From Flavobacterium silvaticum (GTDB lineage Bacteria; Bacteroidota; Bacteroidia; Flavobacteriales; Flavobacteriaceae): DNA of 64,000 nucleotides. The notes beneath the pieces were generated by a model. It ran no database searches. It was not told the DNA's origin and worked only from the letters and a program-made list of their open reading frames with translations. Within the stretch, counting starts at the first letter, position 1. Each line of letters starts with the position of its first letter. Location: positions 119,335-183,334 of the forward strand of contig NZ_JAAMPU010000100.1 in assembly GCF_012911565.1 (NCBI RefSeq), read 5' to 3'. Position numbers and translations under genes: made by a program. This document shows positions 11,501 to 18,562 of the stretch, piece by piece.

Positions 11501-13276
11501 CGCATCAGCAAGATTTACCGAATTACAACCCTGTAAATTTGAATTGACACTGACTACGAGCTGCTGGGAATAATTGACGACAACTTCTTTCAAAGTCCCG
11601 GCTGTATTCGTGCAAAGCCCTTCAACCTGAAGCGCCACGAAGTAATGATATGGGGAATTGGCAGATGTGAGTCCGCTTATCGAAAGCGTTCCGGTCGTTG
11701 TATTCTTAACATAAGTAACTCCCGGATTTCCGGAATAGCCAGTCGTGATTTCCTGAGTCATATCCTGGCTTGTGAAATATTTTATCGACGAATTCAGCAA
11801 ACTGGTGGTAGGCGATATGGTGATATTTCCCTGACAGGCAGATAATGGACTCGAGACGGAAATATCTGCAGCAGTCGGAACGGTAACCACGTGGACGCGA
11901 ACCCTGATGCGGCTTGACAACTCTGTGCATCCAGTGCGGATAGCCGCCACGTAATAAGAAGTATCAGAGTTCAACGCCGGTGTAACAAAAGGTTGTCCCG
12001 ATTGTGTCGTGGCTAACGGCGAACCGCTTTGAGCAGTGGAAAACCATTGTAATTCATAGCCGGAACTTGTCATTGCAATGAGTGAAGCAGTGCTTCCGGA
12101 ACATATTTTTGGGTCAAGTGTAAAAGCATCTATTATGACCGGCGGACGAGGTACGCGGCTTATGTCGAACAAATCGAGGCTTTGATTCAAACCGATATTC
12201 ACTAATCCATTATATCGCACCGTAATTTTGTTGGCGGGTGAAACGGTTTGGAACGGTATGGTTACAATCTGATTTCCTTGTAAAAGGGTAAGAAGTTCGG
12301 CGTTCAGTAAAGAGCTTAAAGTAATTGTTTGCACGGTATTCGGTCCGTTTTGCGCAACAAGCTGAATGCTGTTAGCTACTCCGACTTCGAGCAAGGAAGG
12401 ATCAAGCCGCATGCGGATGTTGAACTGGTCGTTGGCATTTGAAGGGCCATCGAAATAAGCCGTTTGTTCTATTGATGCCGCAACGCCAAGGATGCCGAGG
12501 CTTAACTGAGAATAACTGTTAAGATTAGTGTCGATGGCATTTTGAGCATTGGTTACACCAGCGCCGCTGAGGTTGAGCAAATCGAGCGTAATTCCACTTC
12601 CGTCATAAGAAGTGTAGGATGGCCTGCCGCAATTGTCTGCCGAAGATATATAGAAGGCATCATATACATCCAAGTTACGCACATTGAAAAGCCCCAGTAA
12701 ACTCCCTATGCGATTGGTAAACCGAACGCGGTTGTATGCCTGTGCTGGCGTGATGGCAATGTAATAATCACCTGTAGGATCAGTAACGATGCGAAGCCGG
12801 TTCGTGGAAAACTCTCCAATATCCTGGCTGTCACCCTGGAGTACAACGGTCGAGTTATTCTTGGCCTGGATCGTAAATTCCTGATTTCCGATAAGGACCG
12901 CGCCGGCTACATTTGCGAGTAAACCGCCAAGACTTCCTCCTAACAATGACGGAAGGAGTTCGTCATCTGTCTGTATCTTGATATAAGATGTGGTGTTGGC
13001 AGGTACTGTTGCAGGATACTGAAGCTCCAGATGGCCGGAATACGCTCCAATACCTAAAGCAAGACCGGAACTGGCACGAACCCTTGCGCGGGTAGTTAAA
13101 TTAGCATCTGTAGCATTGGAGGCGTTATCGGTATTACTTTGAGATGAAATACTTTGTGCATAAACTCTAACCGATTGAGAATGTATTTCCTGCGAAAAAT
13201 AAAGCAGTAAAATGGCCAAAAAAACATACTTAAATCCGTACATTTTTTTAAATGTAAAATTTAGTTTCATAAGCAT
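5546..13276 (-). CDS. Giant repetitive surface adhesin with type B (CHU_C) T9SS sorting domain
   Basis: 2576 residues. A signal peptide (YVFLAILLLYFSQEIHS) is followed by four diverged beta-sandwich blocks, each with a motif like NATDANLTT, NAIDTNLNS, SAVDANLQT or QAIDNSTTT. These recall F5/8-type-C (discoidin) domains. Ig-like segments lie between and after them (LQWFSTAQSGSP, FIWYDSETGGN). Residues about 1350-2280 hold twelve 75-80-residue repeats, each with TPTT...FC, PTVA, V(V/T)FYDA..GG, G(T/I)YY and GC-S-RL. They are followed by a PKD-like unit, a DUF11 domain (SDLTITKVVDVFTPGIGEEV) and the C-terminal gliding/CHU_C domain (FNEFTPNGDGQNETF, VFNRYGVLVY, GTYYYVL). The cell surface is the likely location, reached by type IX secretion. 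By analogy with SprB or RemA it may act in gliding, adhesion or glycan binding; the ligand is unknown. A start two codons later is equally possible. Confidence 0.93.
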   Translation of the reverse strand: MLMKLNFTFKKMYGFKYVFLAILLLYFSQEIHSQSVRVYAQSISSQSNTDNASNATDANLTTRARVRASSGLALGIGAYSGHLELQYPATVPANTTSYIKIQTDDELLPSLLGGSLGGLLANVAGAVLIGNQEFTIQAKNNSTVVLQGDSQDIGEFSTNRLRIVTDPTGDYYIAITPAQAYNRVRFTNRIGSLLGLFNVRNLDVYDAFYISSADNCGRPSYTSYDGSGITLDLLNLSGAGVTNAQNAIDTNLNSYSQLSLGILGVAASIEQTAYFDGPSNANDQFNIRMRLDPSLLEVGVANSIQLVAQNGPNTVQTITLSSLLNAELLTLLQGNQIVTIPFQTVSPANKITVRYNGLVNIGLNQSLDLFDISRVPRPPVIIDAFTLDPKICSGSTASLIAMTSSGYELQWFSTAQSGSPLATTQSGQPFVTPALNSDTSYYVAAIRTGCTELSSRIRVRVHVVTVPTAADISVSSPLSACQGNITISPTTSLLNSSIKYFTSQDMTQEITTGYSGNPGVTYVKNTTTGTLSISGLTSANSPYHYFVALQVEGLCTNTAGTLKEVVVNYSQQLVVSVNSNLQGCNSVNLADAILNFDPNNTYTFYNGSGTAITAEAAASITTSGNYSIQAQGPNGTCASTLTPVIVTVNQQPQITLSSNALVTTVGNSVTLNATTSAGTIVWYNASGIALASNTTPVFTATGVYSFTAVATNAGCSSSAAITVTVLDPASCPPLTQPDFATMQSWSSILTGGVSNAPSAVDANLQTYSTITTGVGLLGVGTTWQTLQWEETIAAGTPVTIKLGSQYSGLTLIGGFSVIGTKRNASGVPQTIGTLQAVSGSLVDLLPGQNTFEYTFVPSNTSGPQAYDGVRIVIGSTVSVAQNAKVFDAYYYTAATQVACGDDVRDVLYGAVDLGVGALTSTVGVNDPFQAIDNSTTTAATMYSGLGVLAAAELTVVFNTPSIQGDQVRMRLSKPGTVLSAGVLAGLTIQPMLNNAVSGTAISSAILSVELLNGGQSALVTFTPNATFDRLRIRFGGVAGVLEFLNVHDVERLANTHVLNADVNNNITACQGQTISLEAASVPCTSFIWYDSETGGNVVATGNSFAIPATLAAGPHTFWIQPIRFGCSFLSRGKVTVNVTETAPENAIQSISINGSAQTSICAPNGNVTLLATLNSTLTITNPVFYWYASNGTTLTQIANQTGSSLPLTGLAPGTYTYFVGISSNEYCQTAADDRTQITFTILPPSSAADISVADVGICLNGTVVITPTSSLASAQFTYYFSNNLSQSIADGQVVGTATFDIAADGSSLTITGLSDTSSPYTFYVAVTSASTCINQAGNLADVVVTVGSLPTPTTNSTTQNFCSGNNPTVADIQVNESGVLFYTASTGGTLLSASTPLVNGTTYYASLSNGICQSTTRLAITVTIGNPATPTTEAASQNFCAVDNPTVADIQVNETGVVFYNLPVGGTAYASASPLTAGTYYAAIIDGICQSTSRLAITVTISNPATPTTSNTAQEFCAGNNPTVADLDINESNVTIYDMPDGGQALAAETPLASGTYYVTQVESATGCESSVRLVIDVNVTTVPTPTTSDDNQDFCLANAPTVANIQVNETGVVFYDAASGGNSYDPTAPLVSGIYYAALIDGICESDIRLEITVNVNDPATPTTDNATQIFCLSDNPTVADIQVNETTVVFYDAETGGTIIDPATPLTAGMYYAVNVENGCESSMRLAITIDIQDPATPTTDKVVQNFCAADNATVADLDVNESNINIYDVETGGQPLPTDTVLVSGTYYVTQVDPQTGCESSIRLAITVNVTAVGTPTTTDDSQDFCLIDTPTVANIQVNEADVTFYDAAVGGNAFDTTEPLISGIYYAGFTNGLCASDVRLAITVTVNDPAVPTTNNTTQIFCQGDNPTVADIQVNETAVVFYDAANAGNAIDPSTPLVAGTYYVAHVENGCESSIRLAIAISIDDPGTPTTNSPSQHFCATDNPTVAYLQVNETNVVFFDAATGGNQLDSNTPLTDGIYYVAFENVICASAVRLEISVTIGNPGTPTTNSVSQAFCASDAPTVVDIQVNESGVVFFDAAVGGNMINPTEILTSGTYYASISDGNCESNVRLEITVTIVNPATPTTNDASQDFCLSDNPTVADLQVNETSVVFYTSPTGGTALEPTAALSAGTYYVAFVEGTCESTIRLEIAVSIGNPATPTTSSASQNFCQANNPTVADLDVAETDVVFYTTATGGTPVSATAALLSGTYYVALVENGCESSVRLEITVTVSGSATAEITGGSAQSCVSESVTYTTAPGMINYIWTIIGGTITAGGSVSDNTVTVEWNVAGTASVAVLYTDATCGNTASASLDVTLSVCSDLTITKVVDVFTPGIGEEVTFTITVNNSGVTHFTDVMINELLPTGYTLVRFDATAGVYVPGTGIWLISSLLGNTSATLTITVIVNGTGDYMNSVTIDDSVPDDSNVLNNGAEAWVEPICLVVFNEFTPNGDGQNETFRIDCIENYPNSVLQVFNRYGVLVYKMRNYQNNWDGMANQNSPVNQDKMLPAGTYYYVLELGDGTEAKQGWVYLMR
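6440..9240 (-). repeat. Twelve tandem ~232-bp repeats inside the adhesin
   Basis: Each unit encodes about 77 residues with two conserved cysteines (FC near the start, GxC-S near the end), possibly one disulfide per unit. Units 3-4-5 (about 8763-8063) match units 6-7-8 (about 8062-7363) in order. Units 3 and 6 share ESN(V/I).IYD..TGG...YYVTQV.(S/P).TGCES. Units 4 and 7 share DDxQDFCL..(A/T)PTVANIQV. Units 5 and 8 share QIFC...NPTVADIQVNET and VENGCESS. This points to a ~700-bp three-unit duplication after single-unit expansion. Confidence 0.9.
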
Positions 13277-13461
13277 AAGTGTTAGTTAAACAAGAATTGG
13301 GGGATCAACTGAGGATAAGCTTTTACATAATTTCCATGTTTTTTTATAATATTTAAGTAATCTTTATAGTTGCTATATGTGTAAAATCTTATATTTGTAT
13401 GGATTTGATGATTTTTACCACGAAAAATCCTTGTATCCCATATTTCAAAAACAACCTTTAG

Positions 13462-13479
13462 TTCGCATATTGTGAATTA
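13462..13479. promoter_or_regulatory. Left copy of an 18-nt inverted repeat in the adhesin/regulator spacer
   Basis: TTCGCATATTGTGAATTA is the reverse complement, with one mismatch, of 13648-13665. It lies 186 bp upstream of the adhesin start and 158 bp upstream of the regulator gene. It is a candidate operator for the CI-like regulator. The remaining 13277-13636 spacer is very AT-rich. A TATATTTG -7-like element at 13390-13397 faces right. Confidence 0.45.
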
Positions 13480-13636
13480 ATGTGAAAAAACGACATTCTG
13501 ATAATCAAGGCCTTATATGACCAGCCGCTATATTGAATTGTTCAGCCCCAGACGAAACAATTGATACGGCGAATTTTGTAGGAATTCATAACCATATTTT
13601 TATTTTGCCAAATAAAGATAATGATATTTTGCGAAT

Positions 13637-14353
13637 ATGCAAGAAAATAATTCACAAAATGCGAATAACGTCATAAAAAGACTTAAATCGCTGCTGAAAG
13701 TTAAGACTGATATTGAGCTTTCCGAACTACTCAATATCAAGCCCAATACCATATCTACATGGAAAAAGCGCAATAGCCTGGATTATGAGACAATCATATC
13801 TATTTGCGAGTTGTACGAACTCGATCTGAATGCACTTTTCCTTGATAAAAAGCCTGTTACCTGTGCCACTTCCCAGACTCCGCTTATTAGCCGTGAAGTA
13901 CAGTTCCAATATGCATCGGGCGCAGACAGGGAAAACCTTATGGAAATCGTTCCTAAATTCAGCTTTCCTTTCCTGACATCTCACAATACCCTTGCATTCC
14001 AAGTGGTCAGTAGCAATATGTATCCGGTACTGGTTGAGAATTCTTTCGTGCTTTGCGAAGAATCGTCACTCGAATCCATAAAAGATGGACAAATAGCCCT
14101 TGTGGTTACAAACAATAAAGGCATATTCCTGAACAGGCTCGAAAAATCTTCTTTTTCAGAAGGACACTATTCATTGAGAAGTGAAAATGATTTTTTTACA
14201 GATATAACTCTTCTTGACCAGGAAATCAAAGAGTGTTGGGTGGTTCGCGGCGTAGTGTCTTACGACCTGAATATCGACAGCAGGTTTCAATACGTATACG
14301 ATAGCTTCAAGAAGATAGATAAGTTTTTTAAGGATAAAAAATCACCTATCTGA
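13637..14353 (+). CDS. CI-like helix-turn-helix regulator with degenerate S24 domain
   Basis: 238 residues. The N-terminal CI-repressor helix-turn-helix (about 8-62; VKTDIELSELLNIKPNTISTW) is joined to a LexA/CI-like C-terminal dimerization fold (about 85-220). In the peptidase signature the usual S-M-x-P is here VSSNMYPVL, so Asn replaces the nucleophilic Ser (about residue 126). The usual VKRL is FLNRLEK, so Asn replaces the catalytic Lys (about 166). It should therefore bind DNA and dimerize but not self-cleave. It is divergent from the giant adhesin gene, with an inverted repeat on both sides of the spacer, so control of the adhesin or of itself is the obvious guess. No phage genes are nearby. 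Confidence 0.85.
   Translation: MQENNSQNANNVIKRLKSLLKVKTDIELSELLNIKPNTISTWKKRNSLDYETIISICELYELDLNALFLDKKPVTCATSQTPLISREVQFQYASGADRENLMEIVPKFSFPFLTSHNTLAFQVVSSNMYPVLVENSFVLCEESSLESIKDGQIALVVTNNKGIFLNRLEKSSFSEGHYSLRSENDFFTDITLLDQEIKECWVVRGVVSYDLNIDSRFQYVYDSFKKIDKFFKDKKSPI
13648..13665. promoter_or_regulatory. Right copy of the 18-nt inverted repeat, inside the start of the CI-like gene
   Basis: TAATTCACAAAATGCGAA overlaps codons 4-10 of the regulator. A half-site TGCGAATA also occurs at 13630-13637, exactly 30 bp before TGCGAATA at 13660. This arrangement fits autoregulation by a dimeric helix-turn-helix protein that binds both sides of the divergent promoters. Confidence 0.45.
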
Positions 14354-14589
14354 TTTTGCTTTCTTTAAAATTAAATTTTAAACTATGGAATAGACTTTTC
14401 TTTTACATGTCTCTCGTCCATGATATAAATACTGTTACTTTTTTTGAAAAAGACAATATGTTAAAGGTTGATAAACAACCTTTTATTTTACAACTAAAAA
14501 TCAATATCCTATTTTTCCAGAAATTGTTTGGAAAACCAAAATGCCTTACTATATTTGCATCCGCATTCTGAAAGGGATGCAGACCAATT

Positions 14590-14674
14590 GGAGAAATGGC
14601 AGAGTGGTCGATTGCGGCAGTCTTGAAAACTGTTGACTGTAACAGGTCCGGGGGTTCGAATCCCTCTTTCTCCG
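14590..14674 (+). tRNA. tRNA-Ser (anticodon UGA)
   Basis: The acceptor GGAGAAA pairs with TTTCTCC. The anticodon arm GCAGT-CTTGAAA-ACTGT carries TGA. A long variable arm typical of class II tRNA and a GGTTCGAATCC T-arm follow. CCA is not encoded. Confidence 0.96.
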
Positions 14675-14698
14675 CTGAATAGCTTCTAAAGCACACCG

Positions 14699-14733
14699 AA
14701 ACCCTTTAAATCGTATGATTTAGAGGGTTTTTT
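14699..14733 (+). terminator. Terminator after tRNA-Ser
   Basis: AAACCCTTTAAATC pairs with GATTTAGAGGGTTT (one mismatch) around a GTAT loop and is followed by T residues, 25 bp past the tRNA. Confidence 0.75.
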
Positions 14734-14904
14734 GTTTGGTTTGAATTCAAATAATACCAACTGAATTCAATTTTCGAGGTCTCTCATTCGGTGTTTGTGG
14801 AAATGAAGTCTCAACAGACACCGAATCGTCTGGAAATCCATGAGAAATCAGGTAGTTCAGAAAATGAAGATTTTACACTTCTTGTATATCTGAACTTACG
14901 TTAA

Positions 14905-15729
14905 TTACTTTTTGGCAAGCCAGATTTCAACCGCTCTTGAAAAGTCGGCTACATCGATAGGATGCCTGCTTGTAATGATGTTTCCATCTGTCACAACTGA
15001 TGCTTCTGTAACAATGCCACCAGCATTTCTGAGATCTGACTGAATGTTCCAATATCCTGTTAATTTCCGGCTTTTCAGGATATCGGCAGAGGCCAGTACT
15101 ACGGGAGCGTGACAGATAGCTGCAATTAGTTTTCCTGACTTGTTGAAATCCTGGATGAATTTAATGACGTCTTCGTCGGCACGTAAATTATCCGGATTCC
15201 ACGCACCGCCAGGAATAAATACCGCGTCATAATCATCGACCTTTATCTGATCAGCTGTTTTGTCAAATTTGATCCACCCGACTGGCTGGAGATACTGAAT
15301 TGCCATGATATGTGTTTTTGACATTTCAGGATACACCAAACCATATCTTTCCGGAGCCGGATTGAATTTTGGGGCAACGATTTCTACTTCGGCACCTAAT
15401 TCCCTGAAATACCAAACGGGGCCCGTGAGTTCAATTTCTTCAAATCCATCCGCAACGATGACGGCAATCTTTTTACCTTTTAGCGCCGTTTTGTTTTTTA
15501 CAGGTGTAAAGAAGAAGTCCCGTAATCCTTCATTTCCAGGCGCATTCAATAGTTGGGTGACCGGCATATTTACAACTGCCGACCGCGTTGACAATTTATT
15601 TGCGATCTCTAATTCATAGACATAATTTGCATTCATTTCTTTTGTTTTTACAACGGTTTGACCTATCACATTTACGACGGCAAGTAAGCTTAACATACCT
15701 GCGATGACGAAGTTTTTACTTGTTTTCAT
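14905..15729 (-). CDS. Exported DJ-1/PfpI-family protein
   Basis: 274 residues with an N-terminal signal segment (VIAGMLSLLAVVNVIGQ). The DJ-1/PfpI fold then spans about 90-270: KIAVIVADGFEEIELTGP with the conserved Glu, VFIPGGAWNPDNLR, and the nucleophile elbow AAICHAPVVLA (Cys about 206). The family includes glyoxalases, chaperones and proteases of the PfpI type; this sequence alone does not decide among them. A signal peptide is unusual for the family and suggests a periplasmic stress role. It follows the monooxygenase-like gene by 24 bp at the end of a run of small redox genes. Confidence 0.87.
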   Translation of the reverse strand: MKTSKNFVIAGMLSLLAVVNVIGQTVVKTKEMNANYVYELEIANKLSTRSAVVNMPVTQLLNAPGNEGLRDFFFTPVKNKTALKGKKIAVIVADGFEEIELTGPVWYFRELGAEVEIVAPKFNPAPERYGLVYPEMSKTHIMAIQYLQPVGWIKFDKTADQIKVDDYDAVFIPGGAWNPDNLRADEDVIKFIQDFNKSGKLIAAICHAPVVLASADILKSRKLTGYWNIQSDLRNAGGIVTEASVVTDGNIITSRHPIDVADFSRAVEIWLAKK

Positions 15730-15753
15730 TTTTTACTTTTTAATAATTATTTT

Positions 15754-16491
15754 TTACTCGCGTATCAGCGGAGCGAATTCAATAAGGGAGTGAAGCTCAT
15801 CCTGAAATGGTTGTTTCTTTATACTCGTATTCAGGTAATCAATTACCGGTTGAATCGGAAGGAAGTTCAGATGATATTGGAATGCATCCTTGCTTCGGAA
15901 TTTTTCAAAGGTGACGAATTGTGTTTTGTCTTCTTCGAATTGGGATAATTGGTAGGTCACTACTCCCGGCTCACTTCTGAATTCGGGCATCGCAGCATGA
16001 TATATCTCTATAAAATTTGCTTCAGTTCCGGATTTTGCATCGACAAAGAGCATGACCGTAAGTTGACTGTCTTCTTTTCTTGAAGCCGTTCGCCATTGCT
16101 CTTTGGTAATTGGCTCCAAATCGTTTACTGCAATAGTTTTTTCAGGCTTTGTTAACGCCGTTTTCGCTAATGCATTTAAAGCTTTAGGAGTAGCTGTTTT
16201 CCGGAATGCATCAAATTCCTTTTTGCTATCCCACCGTTCGAACAACCAAATTACCGATTGGTTTTCCTGCTCAACATAAGCCTCGGACATAATATTATGT
16301 TCGTACGAAAGAGCGTTTAGGACATAATTGCCAAGAATTTTTTTGTACTGTTCCTGATATTCCGATTTTACGTCGAAGCGAGTTATACTAGCGACTGGTG
16401 AATTTTGTGCGCGGATAAATGGACTGCATAATAGAAATACTGAAGCCAAAATGAACAAAACAATCACAGGATTTTTCGTTTGTGTTTTCAT
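15754..16491 (-). CDS. Exported protein with two antibiotic-monooxygenase (ABM) domains
   Basis: About 245 residues from MKTQTKNPVIVLFILASVFLLCSPFIRAQ, a clean signal peptide. The longer frame to 16611 would overlap the upstream hydrolase gene and is rejected. Two ABM-type dimeric alpha/beta-barrel halves are seen, at about 35-115 (RFDVKSEYQEQYKKILGNYVLNALSYE...VIWLFERWDSKKEFDAFR) and about 135-225 (VMLFVDAKSGTEANFIEIYHAAMPEFRSEPGVVTYQL...FVTFEKFRSKDAFQYH). Cytosolic ABM proteins oxidize quinol-like or antibiotic intermediates. A secreted tandem form is uncommon, and its substrate is unknown. It lies 13 bp after the alpha/beta hydrolase. Confidence 0.82.
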   Translation of the reverse strand: MKTQTKNPVIVLFILASVFLLCSPFIRAQNSPVASITRFDVKSEYQEQYKKILGNYVLNALSYEHNIMSEAYVEQENQSVIWLFERWDSKKEFDAFRKTATPKALNALAKTALTKPEKTIAVNDLEPITKEQWRTASRKEDSQLTVMLFVDAKSGTEANFIEIYHAAMPEFRSEPGVVTYQLSQFEEDKTQFVTFEKFRSKDAFQYHLNFLPIQPVIDYLNTSIKKQPFQDELHSLIEFAPLIRE

Positions 16492-16504
16492 GATTGGCAC
16501 AGGG

Positions 16505-17314
16505 TTATTTTCCAATCTGAAGTAGCAAATCGGACACTGTTTCAGGTTGTGATAAAAACGGGGAATGGCTTGTATTGACCTCAAAAACAGTTGTAATCCT
16601 GGCATTGGCAATCATCTGGCTCTGAAGCCGTGGCGAAATAACTACATCCTGAAGTGTTTTGATGTAGGCTTTTTGTACACTGCCAAAATTTTTCTCAGTC
16701 ACGATAATTTTATCGCCGAATGGGATAGCAGGTTCCGCACGATAATTATCGATGATTTTTTGTTTAACCGATGCATTTCCATCTGCTATGAACAGATTGG
16801 TCAACTGATCTGCTTTTACATCGAGTGTCAACCTATCTGCGGATTCTACGAGAGACGGACCTAATTTTGAATCCGGATCAGACATCGCTAAATCACCAAT
16901 GGATTGCCCTGATGCAGGCAAGAAAGCGCCAATGTAAACCAGTTTGGTGATTCTCGATGGTATGCTTTCAGCCACAGCGGTTACGACTGCTCCAGCCATG
17001 CTGTGCCCAACGAGGATGACTTTTCCATCTACATTTGAAATGGCTTCAATGACTTTATCCCTATAAGCGTTTATGCTTAGGATGTGTACGGGTGTTGCAT
17101 CAGTTCCGTGAGCCGGAAGCTCGACAACAATAACATGATTTCCCTTTTTTTCCAAATTGGTACGAACCGTATCCCAAACATAAGGAGACTGCCAGGCGCC
17201 ATGTACCAAAACATAGGTTTGGGGTTTTGAATTTGTGCTCTCATCAGTAGAGTTAAATCCGAATGCTGTAAATGCGAATACCGCAGTCAGCAGCGAAGAA
17301 ATTGTTTTTTTCAT
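16505..17314 (-). CDS. Exported alpha/beta hydrolase (EstC/salicylate-esterase-like)
   Basis: 269 residues with a signal peptide (ISSLLTAVFAFTAFGF). The order is TYVLVHGAWQSPYVW (oxyanion HG), nucleophile elbow LVGHSMAGAV (Ser about 118), and a terminal His in NTSHSPFLSQPETV. The HGAW start and GHSMAG elbow match the small esterase/hydroxynitrile-lyase-like group of plant and bacterial esterases. The substrate is not predictable. It belongs to the same minus-strand run as the ABM and DJ-1 genes, with an 81-bp gap to the decarboxylase-like gene upstream. Confidence 0.85.
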   Translation of the reverse strand: MKKTISSLLTAVFAFTAFGFNSTDESTNSKPQTYVLVHGAWQSPYVWDTVRTNLEKKGNHVIVVELPAHGTDATPVHILSINAYRDKVIEAISNVDGKVILVGHSMAGAVVTAVAESIPSRITKLVYIGAFLPASGQSIGDLAMSDPDSKLGPSLVESADRLTLDVKADQLTNLFIADGNASVKQKIIDNYRAEPAIPFGDKIIVTEKNFGSVQKAYIKTLQDVVISPRLQSQMIANARITTVFEVNTSHSPFLSQPETVSDLLLQIGK

Positions 17315-17395
17315 TTTATTGAGTTTTAATTTACTGCCTACTTTTTTGTACGGTGTTCGGCTATTCCGTTTTTATTATTTCTATAATTGGTGATT

Positions 17396-17980
17396 TCAGC
17401 CTTCCAGATGACCGGGCGCAGGGATGTCAAATCCGTTCAGCATCATTGCAATCAGGGAATATCCGCCTATAAGAAAATAGAGTTCGGCCACGCCTTCCTG
17501 CCCAAAAAGTTCAATGGCATAGCTGTAGGTTGAATCGGGGATAACACGTCCCGTAATCAATGCATAAGCTATATCATGTACAATGATTTCCTGAACATTT
17601 AATGTAGCCGGGTGTCCACTGCTTGCCAGTGTTGCAATTGTGCCTTGTGGAATGCCGAATACTTTTGCCATAATCTCGTGGGCATACAATTCGAAACGGG
17701 CTCCGTAAAAGCCACCAACTGTCAGGATGGCGATTTCACGTAAAGATTTTGGAAGTGTCGCGTGAATATCGAGTGTCCTTATAAAACTTAATGCAGGTAT
17801 GCCAAATCGAGGGTAATGTAGCATTGGAATGAAAGGGCCTAACAATGCGCCGTCGGCATTCATCATATTCACCTGGCTTTGACTGTTACCAATAAGATTC
17901 GCAATCTCATCGTGTACGTATCGTACTTCGGCACTTAATGTTTCGGGTGATAAAGGTTGAAGTCTCATGATGCCTTTCAA
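17396..17980 (-). CDS. Carboxymuconolactone decarboxylase-family protein
   Basis: 194 residues, or about 190 from the second Met (MRLQPLSPE). The CMD fold region is about 45-150: RTLDIHATLPKSLREIAILTVGGFYGARFELYAHEIMAKVFGIPQGTIATLASSG. The AhpD-type CxxC is absent, so it is not a peroxidase partner of that type and is closer to the gamma-carboxymuconolactone decarboxylase side. The actual reaction is unknown. Its start overlaps the cupin stop by 4 bp (ATGA), indicating translational coupling. Confidence 0.82.
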   Translation of the reverse strand: MKGIMRLQPLSPETLSAEVRYVHDEIANLIGNSQSQVNMMNADGALLGPFIPMLHYPRFGIPALSFIRTLDIHATLPKSLREIAILTVGGFYGARFELYAHEIMAKVFGIPQGTIATLASSGHPATLNVQEIIVHDIAYALITGRVIPDSTYSYAIELFGQEGVAELYFLIGGYSLIAMMLNGFDIPAPGHLEG

Positions 17981-18549
17981 TTGGTTTTAAAATCTCCCGT
18001 GAATTCTCCGTCAATCAGTATGAAAGCCATGCGGCAAATTTTACCTGAACGGTTAGCCCAGGCGTGGTTGGTGCCGTTTTGGACAACAACATCACCTGCC
18101 TGAATGGTTGTTTCCCCTTTGTCAAGTACTAATGTTATTTCTCCTTCGAGCACAATTCCGTAATCGACAGTTTTGGTTTTGTGCATTAATGGATGCGGTG
18201 CTTCTTCATTTGATGTCGACGCTTTTTCATCTCCCATTGATTTGAACTTAGCGGCAGCGTCTGCAGAAGTAAGGTTGCGGATTTCATCTCCTTCAGGAGG
18301 AAATTCGATTATCCGCATGCGTGTTCCATTGGCAGGTGGGGGCAGGACTAAAGCTTTCTCGTCTGTGTCATCTGGTTGGGTATGGATTAAGGCAGGTGTT
18401 TCCAGTGTGTGCCATACTTCGAAGAACGTTGGGCCGCCCTGTCCGCCTATAAGTTGCGAAAGTACGGGCGGTGCATCTGAAATGATAATTGCCATGCCAT
18501 CAGTATTGTGCCCTGTTACAATGCGTCTGAATGTTTTTTGTTTGTCCAT
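17977..18549 (-). CDS. Cupin-domain protein
   Basis: 190 residues. The C-terminal half carries the cupin barrel: VDYGIVLEGEITLVLDKGETTIQAGDVVVQNGTNHAWANRSGKICRMAFILID. The metal ligands of motif 1 are reduced, while the His of motif 2 (TNHAW) remains. The N-terminal part (GGQGGPTFFEVWHTLETPA) matches cupins found beside aromatic or quinone-modifying enzymes. It likely binds a small molecule or shapes a ring-opening step with the coupled carboxymuconolactone decarboxylase-like protein; this is inference from the overlap. Cytosolic. Confidence 0.8.
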   Translation of the reverse strand: MDKQKTFRRIVTGHNTDGMAIIISDAPPVLSQLIGGQGGPTFFEVWHTLETPALIHTQPDDTDEKALVLPPPANGTRMRIIEFPPEGDEIRNLTSADAAAKFKSMGDEKASTSNEEAPHPLMHKTKTVDYGIVLEGEITLVLDKGETTIQAGDVVVQNGTNHAWANRSGKICRMAFILIDGEFTGDFKTN

Positions 18550-18562
18550 GATTTCTATCTAT

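Noticed and set aside
14356..14571. 71-codon plus-strand ORF between the regulator and the tRNA
   Set aside because: AT-rich, no family resemblance, no promoter or start context.
14403..14696. Minus-strand ORF of 97 codons across the tRNA-Ser
   Set aside because: It is the antisense of the tRNA gene; the [13 protein letters not shown] peptide is a well-known false translation.
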